A DNA stretch of 64,000 nt, taken from contig NZ_JANZNQ010000004.1 of assembly GCF_027257955.1 (NCBI RefSeq), positions 186,001 through 250,000 on the forward strand. Direction: 5' to 3'. The translations under genes and the position numbers were made by a program. The first letter of the stretch is position 1. Each line of letters begins with the position of its first letter. Below are positions 16,838 to 25,774 of the stretch, one piece after another. The notes beneath the pieces are model-generated. The model was not told the origin of the DNA. It searched no databases and saw only the letters and a list, made by a program, of their open reading frames with translations. Source of the DNA: Zhongshania aquatica (GTDB taxonomy: Bacteria > Pseudomonadota > Gammaproteobacteria > Pseudomonadales > Spongiibacteraceae).

Positions 16838-17566
16838 TTAAAGACGTTTGTTTCTGTGCCGAGCGCTGTGCACTGCCCGCTCAAATAAGTCATTTAAATC
16901 GCCGGGCGTCACATCGATAAACGAATTCATTTGCTGCAGCGCCGCAGCGAAATCCTCTTGAGAAATAGCAGTCGCGATATCGCTACTATTGAGTTTCGCT
17001 GTGGTGTATTCCTTGGCGTATTGATGATGAAACCAGTAGCTAGGGTAGCGGCGCCATCGAAATAAGGCGTTAAATAGCACGCCGCAAAACACAAGGCTAA
17101 GTACATTTAGCATGACCGGGAAGGCGGCATAGCGATAAGCTAATGAAAAGATACTGCTGCCGCCGACGACAGCGAAAAGTGCGGTGGCGCCTCCGGGAGG
17201 ATGTAGGCAGCGCAGATAATACATAGCCATTATCGACAGTCCGACAGCGGAAGCAGCGGCTATATGGGTGTTAGGTATATGCTGTTGGCAGAACACGCCG
17301 ATACAGGCCGAGATAAGGTGGCCGCCAATAACTGGCCACGGTTGTGACAGGGCGCCATGAGGTACGGCGAAAATAAGTACCGCTGATGCGCCTGTCGAGG
17401 TAACGAGGAGCAGCGCTGCGCTGTCTTTCACAAATAAGTGCGAAACAAAGTAACAAAGGTAGATACTGGCGAAACCACCGAGCCCGGATAGCCACTTTTC
17501 CAGATGGCCTGTGACGTTTTGTTCGATACCGATGATTAGGCCGAGTTCATTAATAAATTTGCGCAT
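16838..17566 (-). CDS. HPP family membrane protein
   Basis: 242 residues from the ATG at 17566. The open frame extends upstream to 17767, but that part would overlap the divergent LysR gene and looks non-coding. The HPP domain includes GASAVLIFAVPHGALSQPWPVIGGH and the eponymous CLHPPGGATAL near residue 125. Four to five membrane helices occupy about 25-170, followed by a soluble tail of 60 residues. Some HPP proteins in cyanobacteria and plants transport nitrite across chloroplast or cell membranes. Whether this applies here is not known. It is divergent from a LysR regulator, which may control it. Confidence 0.85.
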   Translation of the reverse strand: MRKFINELGLIIGIEQNVTGHLEKWLSGLGGFASIYLCYFVSHLFVKDSAALLLVTSTGASAVLIFAVPHGALSQPWPVIGGHLISACIGVFCQQHIPNTHIAAASAVGLSIMAMYYLRCLHPPGGATALFAVVGGSSIFSLAYRYAAFPVMLNVLSLVFCGVLFNALFRWRRYPSYWFHHQYAKEYTTAKLNSSDIATAISQEDFAAALQQMNSFIDVTPGDLNDLFERAVHSARHRNKRL

Positions 17567-17744
17567 TGGCGATATGTTCTTACTTTGAGTGGTTTTGGGG
17601 CGCCTTGAACAATTGGTGCCACATATTGGGGCGGCGATAGTAAAGACTTCTTTTATATCTGTATAATGAATATATGTGATAGTTTGCTTCGTATTTTCGG
17701 AAGTAAGTTGTGGTGTAAGTGCGCTGCAATGTTGAGGGTCGCAA

Positions 17745-18590
17745 ATGGATATTGAGTTAGCGCGCACATTCCTAGAGGTGATGAGTGCAGGGAGCTTTTG
17801 CGGCGCGGCAGAGCGGTTGCATGTCAGCCAGACGACTGTTACCGCCAGAGTTCAGTCCTTAGAGGAAACAGTGTCCTGCCAATTATTCGTTCGCAATCGT
17901 AGCGGCGCTAAACTGACGGCAGAAGGCGAGCGATTCGTCGCCTACGCAACAACACTCGTTCAGACTTGGGAATGCGCTAAGGCGGAAATGAAGCTACCGC
18001 GAGGGCGAGAGTCACGTTTGCGTGTGGGGGCGGAAACCAGCTTGTGGAATCCAGTTTTGACAAGCTGGGTAGCTTGGTTGCAACAGTACTGTCCTAGTGT
18101 GGCGGTTAATGCAGATGTGTCCGATGCGAAAACTTTACTCAGGAAACTCGAAAAGGGGCTCCTTGATGCAGCAATTGTTCATCAACCTAATTATTTCTCA
18201 GGTTTTATGGTGGAGCAGCTGCTGGAAGAAAAACTGATACACGTGCAGGTGCCAGATAAGCCCACACCGAACTTGTTTGTCGATTGGGGGCCCGAGTTTA
18301 AAGCGCAGTATGATGCCGCATTGCCGCAGCCTAGGCAGGCGGCATTCTCATTTAACCTCGGGCCATTGGCACTGCGTGTTATGTTGAGTGGTGGCGGAAA
18401 TGGCTATTTTAGAACGCGGGTGGTTGAGTCTCATCTACGAAGTGGTGAGTTGGAGCGTGTTATCGGTTCTCCTGAATTTACGCATCCCGTGTTTTTAGTT
18501 TATCGCTCGCCTTGTTCAGACTCGACATTATCTATGGGGCTAGAAGGCTTGCGGTCAATCGTTCGCGACCATGCTGAATGGCAGGTCTAG
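17745..18590 (+). CDS. LysR family transcriptional regulator
   Basis: 281 residues. The N-terminal winged helix-turn-helix (1-60) has FLEVMSAGSFCGAAERLHVSQTTVTARVQSLE and then LFVRNRSGAKLTAEG. Residues 90-280 form the effector-binding fold. It stands 178 bases from the divergent HPP gene and 77 bases before an Old Yellow Enzyme gene. LysR proteins usually control adjacent divergent genes, so HPP or the oxidoreductase are the likely targets. The ligand cannot be predicted. Confidence 0.9.
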   Translation: MDIELARTFLEVMSAGSFCGAAERLHVSQTTVTARVQSLEETVSCQLFVRNRSGAKLTAEGERFVAYATTLVQTWECAKAEMKLPRGRESRLRVGAETSLWNPVLTSWVAWLQQYCPSVAVNADVSDAKTLLRKLEKGLLDAAIVHQPNYFSGFMVEQLLEEKLIHVQVPDKPTPNLFVDWGPEFKAQYDAALPQPRQAAFSFNLGPLALRVMLSGGGNGYFRTRVVESHLRSGELERVIGSPEFTHPVFLVYRSPCSDSTLSMGLEGLRSIVRDHAEWQV

Positions 18591-18667
18591 TGCAACCCCG
18601 TTCTTGGGTGAAAATCTAAAATTTACTGGTATACGTATTTTGCCGGCAACGGCATAGCGAGGTCGCA

Positions 18668-19747
18668 ATGACAATGATATTTGAGCCACTGGTATTTCCA
18701 TGTGGAAAGAAAATGCCAAACAGGCTGTCTTTGGCGCCGTTAACAAATACCCAAAGTTTTGCGGATGGCTGCCTGTCTGACGATGAAATTAAGTGGTTAA
18801 CAATGCGGGCCGAGGGGGGCTTTGGTCTAACGATGACTGCTGCGGCGCATATTCATGCTAATGGGCAGGGCTTTCCTGGGCAGCTTGGTATTTTTAGTGA
18901 TAGCCAATTGCCGGGTTTGCGGAAAATGGCTAAAAAGATTAAGGCTGAGAACAGTCTTGCGGTGGTGCAGTTGCATCATGCAGGATTGCGCTCTCCTCGT
19001 GAGCTTACCGGCGAAGTGCCGGTGGCGCCCTCACCATCGGAAAAGTTTGCGGCGAGGGGCTTAAGTCATGGTGAAGTTAAAAGCTTAATTGAGGACTTCA
19101 TTCAAGGGGCTGAGCGAGCCAAAGCAGCAGGGTTTGACGGTGTTGAATTGCACGCCGCGCACAACTACATTATTTGTCAGTTTTTGAGTTCCGAATTTAA
19201 TCGACGAACAGACGAATACGGTGGATCACTGGAGAATCGCTCGCGGGTATTATTCGACATTATCAGTGGCATTCGTAAACGTTGCGGTGCTGATTTCCTG
19301 CTTGGCGTGCGCTTGACGCCGGAGCGCCACGGTATTGAACTTGGCGAGGCCGTAGCGACAGCTAAGGTCTTATTTGCTAAGCAGGAAATAGACTTTCTCG
19401 ATATCTCGGCGTGGAATATTTATAAAGAGCCAGTTGACGAAACCCTGCAGGGGCGGAGTTTATTGTCGTATTTTACTGAGCTTGAACGCGGTGCTGTGCG
19501 CTTGGCGGCGGCGGGAAAAGTCTACACGCCAGAGGATATTCAGTTTGGCTTGGATGCGGGGTTAGATTTTGTGCTCATGGGGCGTGCAGCGATGTTGCAT
19601 CATAATTATCCGATGCTATTGAATGCCAATGCTGATTTTGTACCAAACAGAACGCCGGTTAGTCGAGCGTATCTTTTATCCGAAGGGCTGAGTGAAACGT
19701 TTATAGATTATGTGGGCGGTCAGTGGCCCGATTTTATTGCCCAGTAA
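18668..19747 (+). CDS. NADH:flavin oxidoreductase, Old Yellow Enzyme family
   Basis: 359 residues, a TIM-barrel FMN enzyme. Family motifs are NRLSLAPLTN near the start, VVQLHHAGLRSP, FDGVELHAAHNYIICQFLS (substrate-binding His and Asn-type residues), RRTDEYGGSLENRSRVLFDI and DFVLMGRAAMLHH at the phosphate-binding end. GAGG precedes the start with normal spacing. OYE enzymes reduce activated C=C bonds with NAD(P)H. The physiological substrate is unknown. It follows a LysR regulator in the same direction, which may regulate it. Confidence 0.88.
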   Translation: MTMIFEPLVFPCGKKMPNRLSLAPLTNTQSFADGCLSDDEIKWLTMRAEGGFGLTMTAAAHIHANGQGFPGQLGIFSDSQLPGLRKMAKKIKAENSLAVVQLHHAGLRSPRELTGEVPVAPSPSEKFAARGLSHGEVKSLIEDFIQGAERAKAAGFDGVELHAAHNYIICQFLSSEFNRRTDEYGGSLENRSRVLFDIISGIRKRCGADFLLGVRLTPERHGIELGEAVATAKVLFAKQEIDFLDISAWNIYKEPVDETLQGRSLLSYFTELERGAVRLAAAGKVYTPEDIQFGLDAGLDFVLMGRAAMLHHNYPMLLNANADFVPNRTPVSRAYLLSEGLSETFIDYVGGQWPDFIAQ

Positions 19748-19783
19748 TTTATTTGCCTTTATTTGTTTTTTTAGATTAAATAA

Positions 19784-20692
19784 TTAATTATGTAAATATT
19801 TAAGCGCGATAACCGCCGCCGCGGTGCGGTTCTCAACGTTTAGTTTGCGGAAAATTTGTTCTAAATGTTTGTTCGCGGTGCGTGGGCTCATACTCAAAAT
19901 TGTGCCAATTTCACGATTGGTTTTACCATGGGCTATCCACAGTAAGACTTCCGCTTCGCGTTCGGTAATTGGTAATGCTGAGCGTAGTAGATCCACGTCT
20001 GATGGGCGCTCCAGATCAATTAATTGTAGCAAGTATTCGTCGTTACCAGTCTGGCTAATGTAGCGAATCTCCAGCGGCTTTTCTGCGGCTTTTATTAGCA
20101 AGCCTTTTTCTTTGTTAAAGTGGGGTGCGAGTAATTGTCGCAGTTGAGCGGGCAAGTTCTCGTTTAGCCACTTACTGTCTAGTCCTGCCTCTTCGAGTAA
20201 ATGATAAGCCTGTGGTGTTGCCCATAATAGACTGCCATCCGCCGCTGCAGAAAACAAAAATTGTCCCGCACTATCTAATGCAACTCTGGCGCTCAAAGTC
20301 AGGCGAGCGTTTGCTAGATGTGCTTTCATTCTAGCGATGAGTTCGTCGCCTTTTACCGGTTTGGTTATATAGTCTACGCCGCCGGCAGCGAAACCTTTCA
20401 CAATACTTTCTGTGTCGCTAAGGCCCGTCATAAAAATAACCGGAATATGGGCAAGGTCGCGATTTTCTTTAAGTCTACGGCAGGCTTCGAATCCGTCCAT
20501 ATTTGGCATCAGTGCGTCCATCAAAATCACGTCTGGGGTGATATTGGCCGCAATAGTAAGTGCTTGGGCACCTTCGAGAGCGACTAGCACTGTAATGCCA
20601 GCTTGGTCCAAGGTATCGTTCAGCATACTGAGTGTGTCGGGTGAGTCGTCGACAATCAGTACGACGTCTTTTTTGCCGCGGTTTGTATTCAT
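19784..20692 (-). CDS. Response regulator with REC and LuxR/NarL-type DNA-binding domain
   Basis: 302 residues. The receiver domain (9-125) has the acidic pair Asp15-Asp16, phospho-acceptor Asp59 (VILMDALMPNMDG), Thr near 90 (FMTGLSD) and Lys in TKPVKG. A middle segment of about 100 residues looks PAS-like. The C-terminal LuxR helix-turn-helix (about 238-300) has LPITEREAEVLLWIAHGKTNREIG and ANKHLEQIFRKL. The start overlaps the stop of the hybrid kinase gene by four bases (ATGA), so the two are a cognate pair. NarL/FixJ regulators bind 7-2-7 inverted heptamers, and such sites occur upstream of urtA and fmdA in this window, making them probable targets. Confidence 0.93.
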   Translation of the reverse strand: MNTNRGKKDVVLIVDDSPDTLSMLNDTLDQAGITVLVALEGAQALTIAANITPDVILMDALMPNMDGFEACRRLKENRDLAHIPVIFMTGLSDTESIVKGFAAGGVDYITKPVKGDELIARMKAHLANARLTLSARVALDSAGQFLFSAAADGSLLWATPQAYHLLEEAGLDSKWLNENLPAQLRQLLAPHFNKEKGLLIKAAEKPLEIRYISQTGNDEYLLQLIDLERPSDVDLLRSALPITEREAEVLLWIAHGKTNREIGTILSMSPRTANKHLEQIFRKLNVENRTAAAVIALKYLHN

Positions 20693-23600
20693 GACTTGCT
20701 ATCTTCCAATGCGTTGATGAGAGCGGCAAACTGAAATCCAGCGGCAAGCTCTTGTAATGTGTTTAGCGTTGCGGGGTCGGCATTCCCCTTTTCAGATATT
20801 TTTTCTAGACAATGTTTAATGCCTTTGGCGTAACCGATTTTTGCTAATTGGATAAGTTCGCGACGGTTTTCCTCGGTGAGAGGTGAGCCTAAATTAGGAT
20901 GGTTTGGCCTGGCCGAAAGAGACGCGGCTCGGTGTTCTTCTGATTCGTAGCGCCAGACAATGTCAGCATGCTTGCTGAGGTAATCGAGTGCTTGAGAAAG
21001 CCGGATGGGCTTAAACAAATAGGCGTCGTGCGGTGGCACGCCGCTGCTTGCCGGAGTGACTTCGGCGGCATTCGCCGAGATCATAATAATGGTCGCATTG
21101 TGTATTCGCTCACGGATTGCGGCGGCGAGCTCCCAGCCGCTCATCCCGGGCATCGAAATGTCTAATAAGAAAACCTGCGGCTGTGGTTCACAGTAACGTA
21201 ACATATCTAAGCAGGTATTCCCGTCCGGCGCAGTAATGACATTAAAACCAAGTGGGTTGAGCATGTCACTGAGCAGGCTGCGGTGAGTGGGCTCGTCGTC
21301 TACAACGAAGATCGTTCTCTCGTCGCCTTCGTAGCCAATAATTTTGCGTTCAAGCGGCGTCGAGGTGGCGAGCTTGTCTGTGCTGCTTAGCATGAGCGAT
21401 ACTTTCACTTCGCTGCCTACGCCTACTTGGCTGTGTATGGCAATGTCGCCACCCATGATGTCGGTTAGCAAGCGAGTAATAGTGAGACCTAATCCGGTGC
21501 CGGCAACGTGTGGCGAGCCTGGTTTACGGACTCGTTCAAAGGGTTTAAATACCCGCTCGATATCCTCAGCTGCAATGCCGACCCCTGTGTCGTTAATACG
21601 AAACTCTGCGACTTGATTCCGGTAACTTACGGTGAAATTAACTCGCCCTTCGGGCGTGTATTTTATCGCATTTGAAATAAGGTTGATCAGGATTTGGCGC
21701 AGTCGTTTTTCATCGGTTTTAACTGTCTCCGGTAACGGTGTGAGTCGGTCAAAGCTAAAGCCTATGCCCTTAGCCTGCGCTTGAACTTGGAACATACTAA
21801 TAATTTGATCAAGCAAATTGCCGAGATTCACATCAGAGGGAGAAAGCTCGAGTCGGCCCGCTTCTATTCGGGAAATATCTAGCAGTCCCTCTATTAAATC
21901 GGCCAAGTGCTCGCTACTACGTCTAATCACGCGAAGCGCGTCTAGGCGGCTTGCTGGAATGCTGGGGTCTTTTTCGAGGAGTTGTGCGTAGCCCAAGATA
22001 GCATTAAGTGGTGAGCGCAACTCATGGCTAATGCCGGTCAGATAACGGGTTTTGGCTTGGTTGGCAGATTCCGCTATTTCTTTGGCTTGCTGCAATTGCA
22101 TATCGGTTTGTTTGTGTGCAGCGATCTCAGTCATCAGCAACTCTGTTTGCCGTTGCGATTCTTCCTGTGCAACGCGGCGGCTGTCGTGCACCAAGGCAAA
22201 CATCCACGCCAAAATGCCAGATACAATGAGCAGTATGAAGAAGACATTGCTGAGTGCGCTGGCCGCGAGGCTACGCTCCATGCCTTCGTCAATGGTGATT
22301 TGTATATAGACCAGCGCAAGTACACTGGCGATCATAAAGCTGATTAAGGTAAACAATCCGATAAAGTGGCCGGTTCGCGTATTTAGCGAACGAATCCATG
22401 TGTCGGGTAATAAAAAGCTTAATGCGCTGGTTAGTTGCTCCGCCATACGAGAGTTGGTCTTGCACATATCGTGGCAGCGACTATCTAATGAGCAGCATAG
22501 CGAGCATATCGGCCCGGAGTAGGCCGGGCAGTGGCTCATGTCTTCGCTTTCAAATTGATGGTAGCAAATGCAGCAGCGTAAGGATATTTCAGTGCTGGCT
22601 AATACAGGTTCTCGGGCGATATAGAATCTACCCTTGGTTATCCAGCAAATCAGTGGTGCGAAAATGAAAGTGCTGCCAAGTGCGATAAACGAAGCGAGTG
22701 CCTGCGCGGTTTCACCTAGTTGACCGAGGTGGGCGAGAAAGCCAAGCACTGACGCGATCAGCATAGAGCCGACGCCAACAGGATTGATGTCATAGAGGTG
22801 GGCGCGTTTAAATTCCATCGTCGCCGGGCGCAGACCAAGTGGTCTATTGATGACAAGATCTGCGACCAGCGAGCCGACCCACGCTAAGGCAATGATGGAG
22901 TAGGCAGTGAGAATTTCTTCAAGAATTCGATAAATGCCTAACTCCATCAACATTAGCGCTATGGCGACATTGAATACTAACCAGACCACGCGACCGGGAT
23001 GGTTGTGGGTTAGGCGAGAGAAAAAATTAGACCAGGCAATAGAGCCTGCGTAGGCGTTGGTCACATTAATTTTAAGCTGGGATAAAATAACAAAGCTACC
23101 CGTTAAAAATAGCGTTAACTGAGGTGAATTGGTGAGATAGCTAAAGGCGGTTAGGTACATTCGATTGGGGTCGGATGCTTCTGTAAATGGTATGCCGTGG
23201 CTGAGTGCCAAGACGGCTAAAAATGAACCAATGAGAATTTTGACCGAGCCGCTAATTATCCAGCCGGGGCCGGCCGCAATTAATGCCAGCCACCAGCGTT
23301 TATTTGGTTTTTCTTGGTGGGGTAAAAACCGCAGAAAATCGACCTGTTCACCGATTTGTGCGATAAGCGAAAAAATCACTGCGGAGGCTGCACCAAAGGC
23401 AAGGATATTTAAATTTCCATTTCCTTCTGTTGGTGTAAAGGCAACCCAGTTGTCAAAGGCATCGTCAGACTGAAAGACGATGCAGACCAAGGGAAGAAGT
23501 TGCAGTACAACCCACAGCGGTTGTGTCCAAACCTGGAAGCGACTGATCAGGGTAATTCCGTGGGTCACCAATGGAATAACGACAACGGCGCTAATTAAGT

Positions 23601-24057
23601 AGCCATATTTAAGCGGGATATCCATCGTTAACTCTAAGGCTAAAGCCATAATGGCTGCTTCTAGCGCAAAGAAAATAAACGTGAACGACGCGTAAATAAG
23701 TGACGTAATGGTTGAGCCGATATAGCCAAAGCCCGCACCGCGGGTCAGTAAGTCTATGTCTACGCCGCGCCGCGCCGCGTGGTAGCAGATAGGCAGGCCG
23801 GTAAGAAAAATAATAATACCGACGACAATAACCGCGGCGACGGTGTTGCTAAAACCGTAGCTAAGGGTAATTGCGCCGCCAATGGCTTCAAGCGCAAGAA
23901 ATGAAATTGCCCCCAAGGCGGTATTCGACACTCGCCCAACAGACCAGCGACGCGCACCTTTGGCGGTAAATCGAAGTGCGTAGTCTTCCAGCGTTTCGTT
24001 CGCTACCCAGCGATTGTATTTACGGCGAACGCGGAATACCCGTTGTTGGGGGTTCAT
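20689..24057 (-). CDS. Hybrid histidine kinase with NCS1 permease-like sensor domain
   Basis: 1122 residues. Residues about 25-475 form a many-helix region with the look of an NCS1 purine/cytosine permease (LEAIGGAITLSYGFSN, TRGAGFGYIGS, NVTNAYAGSIAWSNFFSR). A cysteine cluster follows at 495-532 with nine Cys, then two helices near 565-630. The kinase core has phospho-acceptor His678 (ISHELRSPLNAILGYAQ), the N and G boxes of HATPase (NLISNAIKYTPEG, NDTGVGIA, GTGLGLTI), and a receiver domain with Asp966 (LLDISMPGMSG). About 60 helical residues end the protein. It is divergent from an amide/urea-type ABC transporter and coupled to a LuxR-type regulator. I infer that the transporter-like domain senses an amide, urea or related small nitrogen compound. 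Confidence 0.93.
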   Translation of the reverse strand: MNPQQRVFRVRRKYNRWVANETLEDYALRFTAKGARRWSVGRVSNTALGAISFLALEAIGGAITLSYGFSNTVAAVIVVGIIIFLTGLPICYHAARRGVDIDLLTRGAGFGYIGSTITSLIYASFTFIFFALEAAIMALALELTMDIPLKYGYLISAVVVIPLVTHGITLISRFQVWTQPLWVVLQLLPLVCIVFQSDDAFDNWVAFTPTEGNGNLNILAFGAASAVIFSLIAQIGEQVDFLRFLPHQEKPNKRWWLALIAAGPGWIISGSVKILIGSFLAVLALSHGIPFTEASDPNRMYLTAFSYLTNSPQLTLFLTGSFVILSQLKINVTNAYAGSIAWSNFFSRLTHNHPGRVVWLVFNVAIALMLMELGIYRILEEILTAYSIIALAWVGSLVADLVINRPLGLRPATMEFKRAHLYDINPVGVGSMLIASVLGFLAHLGQLGETAQALASFIALGSTFIFAPLICWITKGRFYIAREPVLASTEISLRCCICYHQFESEDMSHCPAYSGPICSLCCSLDSRCHDMCKTNSRMAEQLTSALSFLLPDTWIRSLNTRTGHFIGLFTLISFMIASVLALVYIQITIDEGMERSLAASALSNVFFILLIVSGILAWMFALVHDSRRVAQEESQRQTELLMTEIAAHKQTDMQLQQAKEIAESANQAKTRYLTGISHELRSPLNAILGYAQLLEKDPSIPASRLDALRVIRRSSEHLADLIEGLLDISRIEAGRLELSPSDVNLGNLLDQIISMFQVQAQAKGIGFSFDRLTPLPETVKTDEKRLRQILINLISNAIKYTPEGRVNFTVSYRNQVAEFRINDTGVGIAAEDIERVFKPFERVRKPGSPHVAGTGLGLTITRLLTDIMGGDIAIHSQVGVGSEVKVSLMLSSTDKLATSTPLERKIIGYEGDERTIFVVDDEPTHRSLLSDMLNPLGFNVITAPDGNTCLDMLRYCEPQPQVFLLDISMPGMSGWELAAAIRERIHNATIIMISANAAEVTPASSGVPPHDAYLFKPIRLSQALDYLSKHADIVWRYESEEHRAASLSARPNHPNLGSPLTEENRRELIQLAKIGYAKGIKHCLEKISEKGNADPATLNTLQELAAGFQFAALINALEDSKS

Positions 24058-24407
24058 GACTGTAAGTTCATAACAATAAATTCATAGCTAGGCATTCATC
24101 CGGTCAACGTAATTTTAGCAATCGTACATTGGCTAATAAATGCAGGTGAGTGGCAGCGAATACAAAGTAGACGGCAGCTATGTGGAAGTAAGCAGGAACA
24201 GTGCCACTATAGATAATGCCCTCGTTCAAGGTCTTTCGGTCTGCTGGAATCTATTTTATCAGTGTCTAACGCTATCGCGCGGGAATTTTCGGCTATATAC
24301 GTCATTTGACTTATTAGGGGGGAGCATTCACCTCATGGTGGGGAAAGGAACTTCTGCGGACACTGTTACCTGTCGAATCAAGTAACCGTAGCGTAGGAGA
24401 AGTAACG
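24058..24407. other. Divergent control region between hybrid kinase and urtA, 350 bases
   Basis: No gene seen. It carries the 7-2-7 repeat at 24298-24313 and an AGGAG ribosome site at 24394-24398 ahead of the urtA ATG. No confident -10/-35 pair was found for either direction, consistent with an activator-dependent promoter. Confidence 0.6.
24298..24313. promoter_or_regulatory. 7-2-7 inverted repeat, probable response-regulator operator (urtA side)
   Basis: TACGTCA, TT, TGACTTA: two inverted heptamers with a two-base spacer, 15 of 16 bases the same as the perfect site upstream of fmdA (32357-32372). The centre is about 103 bases before the urtA start. NarL/FixJ-family regulators bind this geometry with TAC-beginning heptamers. 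Confidence 0.6.
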
Positions 24408-25655
24408 ATGAGTGACAAATCCGATAGTCGGCGTTTATGGGGCCGCCGTAAGGTGGTTCGAGCTATAAGCGCTCTGCCGCTAGGGATCATCCTAGCATCG
24501 CAGTTGAGCTTGGCAGCGCCAGCCACCACCACTGGGCAAGCGGTAACAGATGATACCGTGACCGTGGGTATTTTACATTCACTGACTGGCACCATGGCAA
24601 TCAGTGAGACCGGTGCGCAAGAGGCTGAGAAATTAGCGATCAAGCAAATCAATGAAATGGGCGGTATTTTAGGTCGTCAAATCAAAGTCATTCAGGAAGA
24701 TGGCGCCAGTGATTGGCCGACCTTTGCTGAAAAAAGCCGCAAATTGTTGGTAAATGACAAGGTTGCTGCGGTCTTTGGTTGCTGGACTTCAGCATCACGG
24801 AAGGCGGCATTACCCGTGTTTGAAAAAGAAAATGGTCTGCTTTACTACCCGACTTTTTATGAGGGGTTGGAGCAGTCTAAGAACGTTATTTACACCGGTC
24901 AGGAAGCAACCCAGCAGATTCTAGATGGTTTGAACTGGGTAGCTAAAGAGAAAGGGGCTAAAACCTTTTACTTGATTGGATCTGACTATATCTGGCCACG
25001 TACGTCGATGAAAATTGCCCGTAAACACATAGAGAACGTGTTAGGTGGCAAGGTTGTCGGTGAAGAATACAAGCCGCTGGGCGATACCCAGTTTGGTTCG
25101 GTCATCAACAAAATCCGCCTGAAAAAGCCTGATGTTATTTACGCCGCAGTTGTGGGTGGTAGTAACGTTGCATGGTTTAAACAGTTGAAAGCTGCGGGTA
25201 TCACATCCAAGAAACAAACTCTGCTGACTATCTCGGTAACGGAGGATGAAGTATTGGGCATTGGTGGTGAAAACCTCGAGGGCTTCTACTCGATCATGAA
25301 GTACTTCCAGAGTCAGGATAACCCCAACAACGTGGCCTTCGTAAAAGCGTTTAAAGAAATGTGGGGCGACGACAGTGTAATTGGTGATGTTACTCAGGCT
25401 GCTTATCTAGGACCTTGGTTGTGGAAAGCGGCTGTAGAAAAAGCTGGCACCTTCGATGTTGACGCGGTTGTGGCGGCATCTGAAGAAGGCGACATCGAGC
25501 TGACTACGGCACCTGAAGGCTATGTGAAGCTTCATCCTAACCACCACTTGTGGAGTAAAGCGCGAGTAGGTATGTGGAAGAAAGATGGTCAAGCTGAAGT
25601 GGTATATACCTCTGAGCTTATCGAGCCAGATCCATTCCCAGAAGGTTACCAATAA
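24408..25655 (+). CDS. urtA: Urea/short-chain amide ABC transporter substrate-binding protein
   Basis: 415 residues. A signal peptide (about 1-36, ending LAA) has a basic start RRLWGRRK suggestive of Tat or long Sec export. The mature part is a type-I periplasmic binding fold with UrtA-typical motifs: VGILHSLTGTMAISE, FGCWTSASRKAALPVFE, LLYYPTFYEGLEQS and LIGSDYIWPRTS. UrtA, FmdD and the Pseudomonas amide sensor AmiC are relatives, so sequence alone does not separate urea from formamide/acetamide. The presence of amiE and fmdA and the absence of urease in the window favour amides. First gene of the urtABCDE-amiE-amiB run. Confidence 0.92.
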   Translation: MSDKSDSRRLWGRRKVVRAISALPLGIILASQLSLAAPATTTGQAVTDDTVTVGILHSLTGTMAISETGAQEAEKLAIKQINEMGGILGRQIKVIQEDGASDWPTFAEKSRKLLVNDKVAAVFGCWTSASRKAALPVFEKENGLLYYPTFYEGLEQSKNVIYTGQEATQQILDGLNWVAKEKGAKTFYLIGSDYIWPRTSMKIARKHIENVLGGKVVGEEYKPLGDTQFGSVINKIRLKKPDVIYAAVVGGSNVAWFKQLKAAGITSKKQTLLTISVTEDEVLGIGGENLEGFYSIMKYFQSQDNPNNVAFVKAFKEMWGDDSVIGDVTQAAYLGPWLWKAAVEKAGTFDVDAVVAASEEGDIELTTAPEGYVKLHPNHHLWSKARVGMWKKDGQAEVVYTSELIEPDPFPEGYQ

Positions 25656-25690
25656 GCCCGAGGGCTTGTACTGAAAATATCAGAAATACC

Positions 25691-25710
25691 GGCGAACAGG
25701 GATGTTCGCC
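25691..25710 (+). repeat. Intercistronic stem-loop between urtA and urtB
   Basis: GGCGAACA and TGTTCGCC form a perfect eight-pair stem with loop GGGA, 36 bases after the urtA stop. No T-run follows. Such hairpins after binding-protein genes commonly stabilise the upstream message and lower expression of the membrane components. Confidence 0.6.
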
Positions 25711-25774
25711 AATCCTTTCCAAGTAATTAAATAGTGCAAAGAATGTTGACGTATATATTAGCGGAGGCTAAGTA

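Noticed and set aside
24131-24147. Sigma-54-like TTGGC...TGCA sequence before urtA
   Set aside because: The GG and GC elements are nine rather than ten bases apart and lie about 270 bases from the gene.
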